A DNA stretch of 5,918 nucleotides, from assembly GCA_002724505.1 (NCBI GenBank), contig PBOV01000037.1:2740-8657 (forward strand), read 5' to 3'. Below the pieces are notes generated by a model. That model saw nothing but the letters and a program-made list of their open reading frames with translations, searched no databases and had not been told where the DNA came from. The first letter of the stretch is position 1. Every line of letters begins with the position of its first letter. Source of the stretch: Rhodospirillaceae bacterium (lineage in GTDB: Bacteria > Pseudomonadota > Alphaproteobacteria > MPNO01 > UBA2964). Below are positions 1-5,869 of this stretch, in pieces. The position numbers and the translations under genes are program-made.

Positions 1-5
1 CTGTT

Positions 6-12
6 AAGGGAG
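6..12 (+). promoter_or_regulatory. Ribosome binding site of the GST gene
   Basis: AAGGGAG lies 10 bases before the ATG at 23, a purine-rich match to the Shine-Dalgarno consensus at slightly long spacing. With the in-frame TAA at 5-7 it fixes this start. The promoter is not visible because the window begins here. Confidence 0.6.
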
Positions 13-22
13 TAAAAATTTA

Positions 23-817
23 ATGCTTATTCTTTACGATGGGACGACTTCAGTTTGTGCTATAAAGGTTAGGCTTGCCTTGGCTGAAAAAGGGCTCGAA
101 TTTGAAAGCAGGAATATCGACCTCAGAAAAGGTGAGCAGTTCGCAGTTGATTACCTCAAACTTAATCCAAATGCAGTCGTGCCGACGCTTGTAGACAACG
201 GTGAGGTTATTTTAGAATCTTCTATTATTATTCAGTATCTTGAAGACCTAACGAATGAGAACCCCTTACTCCCTAAAACCCCTCTTAATCGGGCTAAAAT
301 GCGATTTTGGCTCAAGCGGGTTGATAACCCAATCCACCCTTCAGCGGGGATCCTCACCCACGCAACAGCATTTCGGCCAAGCTTTCTTGAAAAAACACCT
401 GAGGAACAAAAAGAACATCTAGCAAAAATACCTGATAAAGCGAGGCGTGCACGCCAAGAGGCAGTTTACCGTGACGGTCTGAGGGCTGAAATTGTTGGCA
501 CAGCAATTCGAACTTTTGACAACTTTATCCGGGATCTGGAATTTGATCTCAAAACCCATGATTTTATCGCGGGGCCGGACTATTCTTTGGCGGATGTGGC
601 GGTTACACCATATATAAATCGCTTGGAGGCACTAAAGCTATTGGATGTATGGAGACACGTTGCACCAAGGGTCATTAATTGGTTTGAGCAAATTCGTCAG
701 AGACCATCATTTCAGTCGGCTATCGTTGCGTATCTTACTGATTCAGACATTCTTCACTTTAAAAATATCGATGATAGTTGCGCGGCTAGGGCTCGAGAAC
801 TTTTAGAAGAACGTTAA
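23..817 (+). CDS. Glutathione S-transferase family protein, possibly LigF-like
   Basis: This is a cytosolic GST-fold protein, expected to bind glutathione and conjugate or reduce small molecules; the substrate is unknown. The N-terminal thioredoxin-like domain (about residues 1-76) carries the diagnostic cis-proline at V53-P54 and the glutathione-binding pair E65-S66 (in LESSIIIQYLED). The helical C-terminal domain (about 88-235) contains FIAGPDYSLADVAVTPYINR at 181-200, with the S188-xx-D191 N-capping motif. At 264 residues it is longer than a typical 200-230 residue GST. The extra helical stretch (about 105-150, with IPDKARRAR at 136-144) resembles, from memory, the insertion in LigF-type beta-etherases. 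S10 and C12 lie where the catalytic Ser/Cys of various GST classes is found; which one acts cannot be told. The start is the first ATG after an in-frame TAA at 5-7 and has a Shine-Dalgarno upstream. It converges on gshB two bases away, a fitting but not necessarily functional pairing. Family is firm; subclass is tentative. Confidence 0.9.
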   Translation: MLILYDGTTSVCAIKVRLALAEKGLEFESRNIDLRKGEQFAVDYLKLNPNAVVPTLVDNGEVILESSIIIQYLEDLTNENPLLPKTPLNRAKMRFWLKRVDNPIHPSAGILTHATAFRPSFLEKTPEEQKEHLAKIPDKARRARQEAVYRDGLRAEIVGTAIRTFDNFIRDLEFDLKTHDFIAGPDYSLADVAVTPYINRLEALKLLDVWRHVAPRVINWFEQIRQRPSFQSAIVAYLTDSDILHFKNIDDSCAARARELLEER

Positions 818-819
818 AT

Positions 820-1785
820 TTATAGGGTTTTGAGATGATTTTGATTGGCGAGGCGGTCCTCAATAGCATCCCATACTAGTTTTTCGATTTTAATACCGTC
901 TAGTTCATTAATCTCTTGGATCCCTGTTGGTGAAGTAACGTTAATTTCGGTTAAATAATTCCCAATTACGTCAATCCCAACAAAAAGAAGGCCCCGCGAC
1001 TTGAGGGCGGGGCCAATGATTTCACAAATTTGTTTCTCGCGCGACGTGAGGGATGTTTTAAGAGCTGATCCACCGGCATGAAAGTTAGCACGAGCGTCTC
1101 CATCTACAGGGATACGCAAAACACCCCCTACCGGAAAACCGTCTACGAGAATTATGCGTTTGTCGCCTTGTCGTATTTCTGGGAGATAACGCTGAACAAT
1201 TATAGGTTCGCGATACTTGTCAGCGAACATCTCTATCAAAGCGCTCATATTCTCGTCGTCTTGAGTGATATGGAAAACATCCGCCCCACCGTTGCCAAAT
1301 AATGGTTTTATGATTACGTCCTTGTGTTCGTCGCGGAAGGCATAGATTTCTGCTTGATCTGAGGTAATTAAGGTTGGTGGCAATAAGTTTTCGAAATGTG
1401 TTACGAACAGTTTTTCTGGAGCGTTACGCACCTCCATGGGGTCGTTGACGACTAAGGTGTCTGGATGGACGTGCTCAAGGAGGTGAGTGGCGGTTATATA
1501 TGCCATGTCGAATGGTGGGTCCTGCCGCATTAGTACGACGTCTACCGAAGATAGATCGGTGAGCTCCTGTTCGCCCACAGAAACGTGATTTCCCATTTCT
1601 CGCCGAACTTCTATTGGGTGAATTTTGGCGAAAAGCGTTCCATCCCGAAAAGCTAATTCGGATGGGCTGTAGTAATAAAGTGAGTGACCTCTTGTTTGAG
1701 CTTCCACAGCCAACATAAAGGAGCTATCGGTATTAATATTGATCCCCTGGATCGGATCCATCTGAATCGCGACGGTTAAACTCAT
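820..1785 (-). CDS. gshB: Glutathione synthetase (GshB)
   Basis: This cytosolic ATP-grasp ligase joins gamma-glutamylcysteine and glycine, with ATP hydrolysis, to give glutathione, the second step of the pathway. Its 321 residues are close to the 316 of E. coli GshB, with family motifs throughout: MDPIQGININTDSSF (9-23) in the N-terminal domain, MRQDPPFD (86-93), the ATP-grasp stretch IIKPLFGNGGADVF (158-171), GDKR (207-210), the glycine-rich NFHAGG (234-239), and the metal/substrate-binding segment FVGIDVIG (268-275) to EINVTSPTG (280-288). No key motif appears missing. The ATG start is supported by a GAGGG ribosome binding site five bases upstream. It is the last gene of the leftward set, 33 bases after the SirB1-like gene, so probably cotranscribed with it. 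A strong hairpin inside the gene (990-1014) is listed separately. The gene for the first step, gshA, is not in this window. Confidence 0.97.
   Translation of the reverse strand: MSLTVAIQMDPIQGININTDSSFMLAVEAQTRGHSLYYYSPSELAFRDGTLFAKIHPIEVRREMGNHVSVGEQELTDLSSVDVVLMRQDPPFDMAYITATHLLEHVHPDTLVVNDPMEVRNAPEKLFVTHFENLLPPTLITSDQAEIYAFRDEHKDVIIKPLFGNGGADVFHITQDDENMSALIEMFADKYREPIIVQRYLPEIRQGDKRIILVDGFPVGGVLRIPVDGDARANFHAGGSALKTSLTSREKQICEIIGPALKSRGLLFVGIDVIGNYLTEINVTSPTGIQEINELDGIKIEKLVWDAIEDRLANQNHLKTL
990..1014 (-). other. Terminator-like stem-loop inside gshB
   Basis: Two perfectly complementary 8-base arms, GGCCCCGC (990-997) and GCGGGGCC (1007-1014), enclose a 9-base loop. In the direction of gshB transcription the hairpin is followed immediately by TTCTTTTTGTT, so it looks like an intrinsic terminator. 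It lies in codons about 257-265, which encode conserved sequence just before FVGIDVIG, so protein constraint could explain part of it. Whether it causes any termination, pausing or attenuation is unknown. Confidence 0.35.
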
Positions 1786-1790
1786 TTTGT

Positions 1791-1795
1791 CCCTC
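1791..1795 (-). promoter_or_regulatory. Ribosome binding site of gshB
   Basis: Read on the minus strand, GAGGG sits five bases before the ATG at 1785. It lies in the 33-base spacer after the SirB1-like stop codon. This gives gshB its own translation start within a likely shared transcript. Confidence 0.65.
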
Positions 1796-1818
1796 GAAAA
1801 AAATGGGTCATATTATAC

Positions 1819-2670
1819 TTAGTTAAGGTGGGACCGTACCCTATGCAATAGTATTTCGGCCTCGCTTCGCTCAGCATTGTCTATCGAGCATGTTAGGAAA
1901 GTTTCCAGCATAGCCTCAGCGCGATGCAAATTCCCAATTCTGCTATAAAATAGGCTAGCTTCTTGTAATATTGGTAGACGGCGTGGTGCGATTAGGATCA
2001 TACGTTCAATAATCTCTGCCCCTCTTTTGTAATTTTTGGCAGATATAGCGCGTTGTTTTATATTATTAAGTAATCTGATCAATGTGTCTCGGCGGCTAAC
2101 GGTGGAATAATGCTCCGGGTGTAACTCAGCTGCTAGCCCTGCCATTTGTTTAAGAAGAGCCCGTAAATCCGCAACATTGTGTACGGCACCATTATTGAAT
2201 GGATCAACGATCTCGCGATTTGTTCCTTGTTCTAGCCGGATCAAAAATTGTCCAGGAAAGTTTATGCCTGTTGCTTCCCAACGCAGTCTGTGAACGACGT
2301 CGAGATAAATAATTGCCAGTGCGACCGGCAGGCCTTTGCGACGATCAATGACGTCCATTAGGTTGGCATTTTGGGGGTCCTCATAGGTATGGATATCTCC
2401 TTTATATTGTTTTCTAGTGGCGAGGACCTCGGCCAAAGCATACGTTATTTTGGAAAGGCTTTGGTTTTTATCATTACTAACTATGCTGCCAACCTCATTT
2501 GCTAATTCGCCTAAATGTTCTAAGTAGGGATTAATGTTTGAGCGCGGACGGTCTAATGCCGCTAGCAAAAGCGCTGCTTTTCCAATCTCGAAGTCATCGT
2601 CATCCTTTCCCCCTATTCTTTTAAGAGCGTCCCTTACCCCCTGATTTTGTATGGTTTTTTGTGCAGTCAT
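1819..2670 (-). CDS. SirB1-family transglutaminase-like / TPR protein
   Basis: This cytosolic protein belongs to the SirB1 family (transglutaminase-like core followed by TPR-like helices), whose biochemical role is poorly defined. The core shows the family signature: YEDPQNANLMDVIDRRKGLP (96-115), an aliphatic helix to about 126, then INFPGQFLIRL (136-146) and IVDPFNNG (154-161). The C-terminal part (about 200-280) is helical and TPR-like, with the repeat-like NYKRGAEIIERMILIAPRRL (213-232) and GNLHRAEAMLETFL (246-259). Its 283 residues are near the usual 270-290. Relatives generally read FPGHF, with the His at the transglutaminase-triad position; here it is Gln141. The position of the nucleophilic Cys in true transglutaminases is A117 (usually Ser/Thr or Ala in the family). 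The protein therefore probably lacks transglutaminase chemistry. The ATG overlaps the upstream BON gene's stop codon (ATGA), implying translational coupling. A KDDDD acidic patch lies at 22-26. No signal peptide is visible. Confidence 0.88.
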   Translation of the reverse strand: MTAQKTIQNQGVRDALKRIGGKDDDDFEIGKAALLLAALDRPRSNINPYLEHLGELANEVGSIVSNDKNQSLSKITYALAEVLATRKQYKGDIHTYEDPQNANLMDVIDRRKGLPVALAIIYLDVVHRLRWEATGINFPGQFLIRLEQGTNREIVDPFNNGAVHNVADLRALLKQMAGLAAELHPEHYSTVSRRDTLIRLLNNIKQRAISAKNYKRGAEIIERMILIAPRRLPILQEASLFYSRIGNLHRAEAMLETFLTCSIDNAERSEAEILLHRVRSHLN

Positions 2671-3290
2671 TTCTTATTTGGACCCCTCGCTTTTCGCTTG
2701 ATATCAGTTTTCATGACTACATAATTGACAATACGTCGTACATATTTAATTTGTCGTGCATGATTGCGGACGCGCGCTAATTCGCTGGGGCTGCCCGCAA
2801 TTCCCATAAGATATACTGTGCCGCCCACTGTATCGATTGAGTAGTTAATTGAATTTACTTTTTTATCCAGGGCTAAGCTGGTTTTTAGTTGTGCTGAAAT
2901 CCAGGTGTCTCGCGCGAAACCGGATACGCCCTCTGTTTCTGAAACCTGAATTTCGTTAATAACCTCCTTTACCCCAGATGCTCTCCATGTAAGACGAACA
3001 GCATCTAAACGCTGCTGTTGATTTGGGACTCTGCCGGTCAGTAAAACACGCCCTTCGGAAATAGCTATATCTACACGCGTTAAAAGAGCTTCGTTTTGAT
3101 CGATCCATAATCCGGTTATGCGCGTCCGGATTGCTAAATCACTAGCGGAGCTTTTTAGGCCCCGCTCCTCGGACGTCGCTGTTGCTATCCATGCGCCTGT
3201 TCCCACAGCGGCGCTAAAGCAGCCACCCAGTAATGGGGCGATCCCAATTAGTATCGCAATTACCATCTTTGTTTGATTAAAGAGGATCAC
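2667..3290 (-). CDS. BON-domain lipoprotein, DolP/YraP-like
   Basis: A predicted secreted lipoprotein with two BON domains, the architecture of E. coli DolP (YraP), which supports outer-membrane integrity. The N-terminus has a short signal peptide (K8, then hydrophobic 9-20) ending in the lipobox LGGC, with lipidated Cys24. BON 1 spans about 50-117 (DLAIRTRITGLWIDQNEALL, then DIAISEGRVLLTGRVPN), and BON 2 about 126-194 (WISAQLKTSLALDKKVNSIN, then TVGGTVYLMGIAGS). Both carry the conserved central Gly and the G-x-V-x-L-x-G strand. The tail 196-207 is strongly basic. The start is GTG at 3290, preferred because it supplies the positively charged n-region and has AAGG 11 bases upstream. An alternative ATG at 3266 would give a 16-residue signal peptide without positive charge and no ribosome binding site. 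The gene ends in an ATGA overlap with the SirB1-like gene. It follows a 198-base gap and may begin its own transcript. Assignment to DolP itself rests on architecture and neighbourhood. Confidence 0.87.
   Translation of the reverse strand: MILFNQTKMVIAILIGIAPLLGGCFSAAVGTGAWIATATSEERGLKSSASDLAIRTRITGLWIDQNEALLTRVDIAISEGRVLLTGRVPNQQQRLDAVRLTWRASGVKEVINEIQVSETEGVSGFARDTWISAQLKTSLALDKKVNSINYSIDTVGGTVYLMGIAGSPSELARVRNHARQIKYVRRIVNYVVMKTDIKRKARGPNKK
2683..2688 (-). promoter_or_regulatory. Possible ribosome binding site of the SirB1-like gene
   Basis: GAGGGG on the minus strand lies 12 bases before the ATG at 2670, inside the last codons of the BON gene. The spacing is long, so the ATGA overlap may matter more for initiation, by reinitiation of ribosomes ending the BON gene. 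Confidence 0.35.
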
Positions 3291-3488
3291 TTTTATCGCT
3301 ACCTTGTAAACTTACTGCGCTAGTTTGGCACGGCTACATGAATCGCTCCAAGCATCCTTTGTAAGACAAAAAATTTAAACTTATGGACTGTTAACAACTG
3401 CGCTTTTGTAAAAACAACAAAAAATAAAAAAAAGCTACAGGTTTGCACAATTCTTTCTTTATTTTATTCTCGGTCTCTTCGCCTATTA
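3291..3488. other. AT-rich intergenic region, rsmI to BON gene
   Basis: This is the only sizeable non-coding gap in the window. I find no gene, tRNA or family-recognisable peptide in it. It should hold the end of the rsmI transcript and probably the promoter of the BON-SirB1-gshB set, but no -35/-10 pair stands out clearly. It contains an A-rich tract (3410-3433, 21 of 24 bases A; T-rich in the direction of transcription) and the palindrome TGTTAACA (3389-3396). In related gene neighbourhoods this is where yraN sits; no trace of it is visible. Confidence 0.6.
3410..3433 (-). other. T-rich tract downstream of rsmI
   Basis: Read on the minus strand, this begins with eight consecutive T and continues T-rich, about 55 bases after the rsmI stop. 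It resembles the U-tract of an intrinsic terminator. I could not find a convincing GC-rich hairpin just before it, so termination here is only possible. It could instead be an AT-rich promoter-upstream element for the BON gene. Confidence 0.3.
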
Positions 3489-4511
3489 TTAACTTTTTAA
3501 TGAAAACTTCGTCTTTAATTTGATTGCGCGCCGATAAATCAGCCGTCGCGGCAGTCCAGTTGCCCCGGCGATTATGTTCGCGGCGTCTCTTACGCTTTGA
3601 TCGACAAGGGCAGCGCGTAACAAGGAGTCAATTTCTTCATTTGATATCGGTACAGCGACTTCAGGGGGGGCTATAACAATTGTGATTTCACCCTTTAACC
3701 TTGGGGCGGAATTAATTTGAGTAGCTAATTCCGCAAGGGTGCCTCTAGCAACCCGTTCGAAGCGCTTTGTAAGCTCACGAGCTATAATTGCGTCGCGGTT
3801 ACCAAGTATTTTAGCCATATCTCCCAATGAAATGGCGAGGCGTTTAGGGGATTCATAAAAAATTATGGTGGCATCAACTTCGGTCATCCGATTTAATTTT
3901 TTTCGCCTGGCGATGGATTTAGTTGGCAAAAAACCTTCAAAAACAAAACGGTCTGTTGGCAACCCCGATACAGTTAACGCTGCCAAAAGGGCGGATGCAC
4001 CGGGAACGGAGATTATTGAAATATCGTTGTGTAGGGCAGTCTTTACTAGCCGGTATCCTGGATCTGATACCAAAGGGGTGCCGGCATCTGAAACAAGCGC
4101 TATTGTCTCCCCAGATTTTAGTCGCTTAATAATTCCTGGGGTGACCCGATCCGCGTTGTGTTCATGATATTGAATTAGTTTAGCGGTGAGGCCGAATTCA
4201 GATTTAAGTTTGCCCGTTACTCTTGTGTCTTCGCATGCAATTGCGTCCGCGGCGCGCAAAACAGCCACGGCCCGCAGGGTTATATCACTTAGATTGCCGA
4301 TTGGGGTGGCAACAATGTGTAGGCCGGTTTCTATATTTGTTGCTGAGAGTTTACTTGCTAGTACCTCGGCGATAGGTTTGGTTTTGGCCCAACTGCTTCG
4401 TTTCCTTTCGTTTGGAAGATCGCTAGATGGATTGCGCAAACCAGTTTCTTTGTCTGCATCAAAACGCACAGAGCCGCTATAGTAGTCTGCGCCGGATGGT
4501 CCCTGCCGCAT
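3489..4511 (-). CDS. rsmI: 16S rRNA (cytidine-1402-2'-O)-methyltransferase RsmI
   Basis: RsmI uses S-adenosylmethionine to 2'-O-methylate C1402 of 16S rRNA in the ribosomal decoding centre. The tetrapyrrole-methylase fold is fully signed: ATPIGNLSDITLRA (68-81), CEDTRVTGKLKSEFG (93-107), SDAGTPLVSDPG (141-152), VPGASALLAALTVSGLP (169-185), FEGFLPTK (191-198), FYESPKRL (218-225), RELTKRFER (245-253) and KGEITIVI (273-280), then a small helical C-terminal domain (about 290-340). The conserved region begins only at G63, whereas E. coli RsmI totals 286 residues, so this reading has an unusually long polar N-terminal extension. Alternative starts are GTG at 4469 and TTG at 4439 (316 residues); no ATG, GTG or TTG lies nearer the conserved part. 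The ATG at 4511 has only a weak AGAGAG ribosome binding site nine bases upstream. It diverges from, and overlaps, the lpoA-like gene. Identity is sure; the start is not. Confidence 0.95.
   Translation of the reverse strand: MRQGPSGADYYSGSVRFDADKETGLRNPSSDLPNERKRSSWAKTKPIAEVLASKLSATNIETGLHIVATPIGNLSDITLRAVAVLRAADAIACEDTRVTGKLKSEFGLTAKLIQYHEHNADRVTPGIIKRLKSGETIALVSDAGTPLVSDPGYRLVKTALHNDISIISVPGASALLAALTVSGLPTDRFVFEGFLPTKSIARRKKLNRMTEVDATIIFYESPKRLAISLGDMAKILGNRDAIIARELTKRFERVARGTLAELATQINSAPRLKGEITIVIAPPEVAVPISNEEIDSLLRAALVDQSVRDAANIIAGATGLPRRLIYRRAIKLKTKFSLKS
4414..4418 (+). promoter_or_regulatory. Possible ribosome binding site of the lpoA-like gene
   Basis: GGAAG lies eight bases before the ATG at 4427, within the rsmI coding region on the other strand. 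The internal ATG at 4496 has no comparable site. This favours the longer start. Confidence 0.4.
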
Positions 4512-5869
4512 TTTTAGGTGCTCTCTCTGTCGGGCTCGTGGCTTGCGAGCCCTACAACGTTAAAAGCCCGCCGATAAGCGCGCAAGCCTGGCCGGCGATT
4601 AAGCCGCTAAAACCTAAGGTAAAAACATTCCCCACCCCTGTTTTAAGATCGCAATATATAGAAACCTTAAAGCGTCCCCTTGCTGCTTTACCTCTTCTTC
4701 CAAAAGTAATTTTAACCACGCCTAAGGAAACTTCTGGCCAAGTGCCCGTTGGGCTACTGCTGCCAATTTCTGGGAAACATTCTAGTCTTGGAAAATCAAT
4801 GTTACAGGCATCTTTATTAGCAATGTTTGAGTTGGCTGACGAAAATTTTTTATTGTTGCCTCGTGATACTAAAGGAACTCCCAAGGGCGCATTGTTGGCG
4901 GCACGAGATGCTATCCAGGAGGGCGCGCAAATTTTGTTGGGGCCCGTCTTTGGAGGGTCTGCTCAAGCCATTGCGCCACTAGCCTCGAGGGCCGCAATTA
5001 ATATGGTTTCTTTTACAAACGATCGCACAGTGGCATCTGACTCGACCTTTGTGTTTGGGCTGTTGCCGGAGGATCGCGTGAAGCGAATTGTTTCGTATGC
5101 CTTTTTACGGGGCATAAGGAGGTTTGCGGCTCTGATACCCGAAGGCCCCTTCGGCAACAAAGTTTTATCAGATTATTCGAAGGCGGTTTCCCAAGTGGGA
5201 GGGGTTTTGGTCAAATCTGCGCGGTATGATCGAAATCACTCTTCATTAACTGCGGCAGTGAAGAATTTAGGAAACTATAATGCTCGGAAACGCGCTCTTT
5301 TGGCTAAACGAAAAGAATTGAAAGAAAAAAATGATGAAAGGAGTCGTCTGGCTTTAAAACGGCTTGATAAAAAAGAAGTGCTCGGTGATGCTCCTTTCGA
5401 CGCAGTATTTTTGTTAGAGGCAGGTGATTCGGTTAAGACAATAGCCCCTCTATTACCCTACTATGGGATTGATACCCGAAAGATGCGCATACTAGGGATC
5501 AATGATTGGTCCTCACGGTCCATAAGACGTGAGCCAAGCCTGGCGGGAGCTTGGTATGTTGGACTGTCTTCTGATGCGCTTAGTGATTTTGCTGAACGCT
5601 TTAAAACGGTTTTCAAGTCTTCTCCGCACGCGCTCGCAAGTTTGGCATACGATGCTACCGCGTTGGCTGCTGTAAAAGGTAGTCGAGGTGGTGGCGGATT
5701 TTCTTCTAAAGAGCTTATGGTTAGAAATGGCTTTGTGGGCACCGCCGGTCTTTTTCGACTACGCCGGGGCGGGCTAGTTGAGCATCGCTTTTCTGTGATC
5801 GAGGTGCAACCGGATGGCATCAAGGTTGTAAGCCGTGCCCCAGATACGTTCGTGGCAACCAAAGACTAA
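4427..5869 (+). CDS. LpoA-like penicillin-binding protein activator lipoprotein
   Basis: A predicted lipoprotein with a periplasmic type I substrate-binding fold (Leu/Ile/Val-binding-like), annotated in alphaproteobacteria as penicillin-binding protein activator or LpoA/YraM-like; E. coli LpoA activates PBP1a from the outer membrane. The signal peptide has R17, R22 and R23, a hydrophobic core (about 25-37) and lipobox LVAC with Cys40. A proline-rich linker (about 47-72) leads to the binding fold: VPVGLLLPISGKHSSLG (106-122), AARDAIQEGAQILLGPVFGG (158-177), then VSFTNDRTVAS (194-204). A Lys/Arg/Glu-rich helical insertion lies at about 286-317. The C-terminus has LASLAYDATALAAV (403-416) and GTAGLFRLRRGG (438-449). 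The start at 4427 follows an in-frame TAG, has GGAAG eight bases upstream and gives a positive n-region. An internal ATG at 4496 would leave a 16-residue signal peptide with no positive charge. E. coli LpoA's N-terminal TPR domain is absent, so equivalence is by fold and neighbourhood (divergent from rsmI, as in E. coli). Confidence 0.85.
   Translation: MDCANQFLCLHQNAQSRYSSLRRMVPAAFLGALSVGLVACEPYNVKSPPISAQAWPAIKPLKPKVKTFPTPVLRSQYIETLKRPLAALPLLPKVILTTPKETSGQVPVGLLLPISGKHSSLGKSMLQASLLAMFELADENFLLLPRDTKGTPKGALLAARDAIQEGAQILLGPVFGGSAQAIAPLASRAAINMVSFTNDRTVASDSTFVFGLLPEDRVKRIVSYAFLRGIRRFAALIPEGPFGNKVLSDYSKAVSQVGGVLVKSARYDRNHSSLTAAVKNLGNYNARKRALLAKRKELKEKNDERSRLALKRLDKKEVLGDAPFDAVFLLEAGDSVKTIAPLLPYYGIDTRKMRILGINDWSSRSIRREPSLAGAWYVGLSSDALSDFAERFKTVFKSSPHALASLAYDATALAAVKGSRGGGGFSSKELMVRNGFVGTAGLFRLRRGGLVEHRFSVIEVQPDGIKVVSRAPDTFVATKD
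4532..4552. other. Stem-loop in the rsmI leader / lipobox codons
   Basis: Perfect 7-base arms GGGCTCG (4532-4538) and CGAGCCC (4546-4552) flank a 7-base loop. On the plus strand it lies in the codons for the signal peptide and lipobox of the lpoA-like protein. On the minus strand it ends 20 bases before the rsmI ATG at 4511, so it would be in the rsmI 5' leader if transcription starts further upstream. Any function is unproven. Confidence 0.3.

Noticed and set aside
444..455. Perfect 12-base palindrome GGCGTGCACGCC in the GST gene
   Set aside because: It encodes Arg-Arg-Ala-Arg codons in a coding region; a single isolated palindrome is most easily chance.
1078..1302. Plus-strand open frame of 74 codons inside gshB
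   Set aside because: It lies fully antisense to a conserved gene and has no recognisable domain; a shadow frame.
1748..1760. Near-palindrome TGGATC-G-GATCCA at the start of gshB
   Set aside because: It encodes the conserved Met-Asp-Pro-Ile-Gln segment; it is unlikely to be an operator.
3389..3396. TGTTAACA palindrome in the gap before the BON gene, considered as an operator
   Set aside because: It is short and AT-rich, with no second copy or clear promoter to anchor it.
3865..4167. Plus-strand open frame of 100 codons, with a second nested at 3923-4129, inside rsmI
   Set aside because: Both are antisense to conserved RsmI motifs and encode no recognisable protein.
4186..4482. Plus-strand open frame of 98 codons across the 5' part of rsmI and the start of the lpoA-like gene
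   Set aside because: It is antisense to RsmI and out of frame with the lipoprotein; nothing in it resembles a known family.
5461..5862. Minus-strand open frame of 133 codons antisense to the lpoA-like gene, plus shorter ones at 4552-4884 and 4963-5160
   Set aside because: All are antisense to a well-supported gene, have low-complexity Ser/Pro/Arg composition and no known domain.
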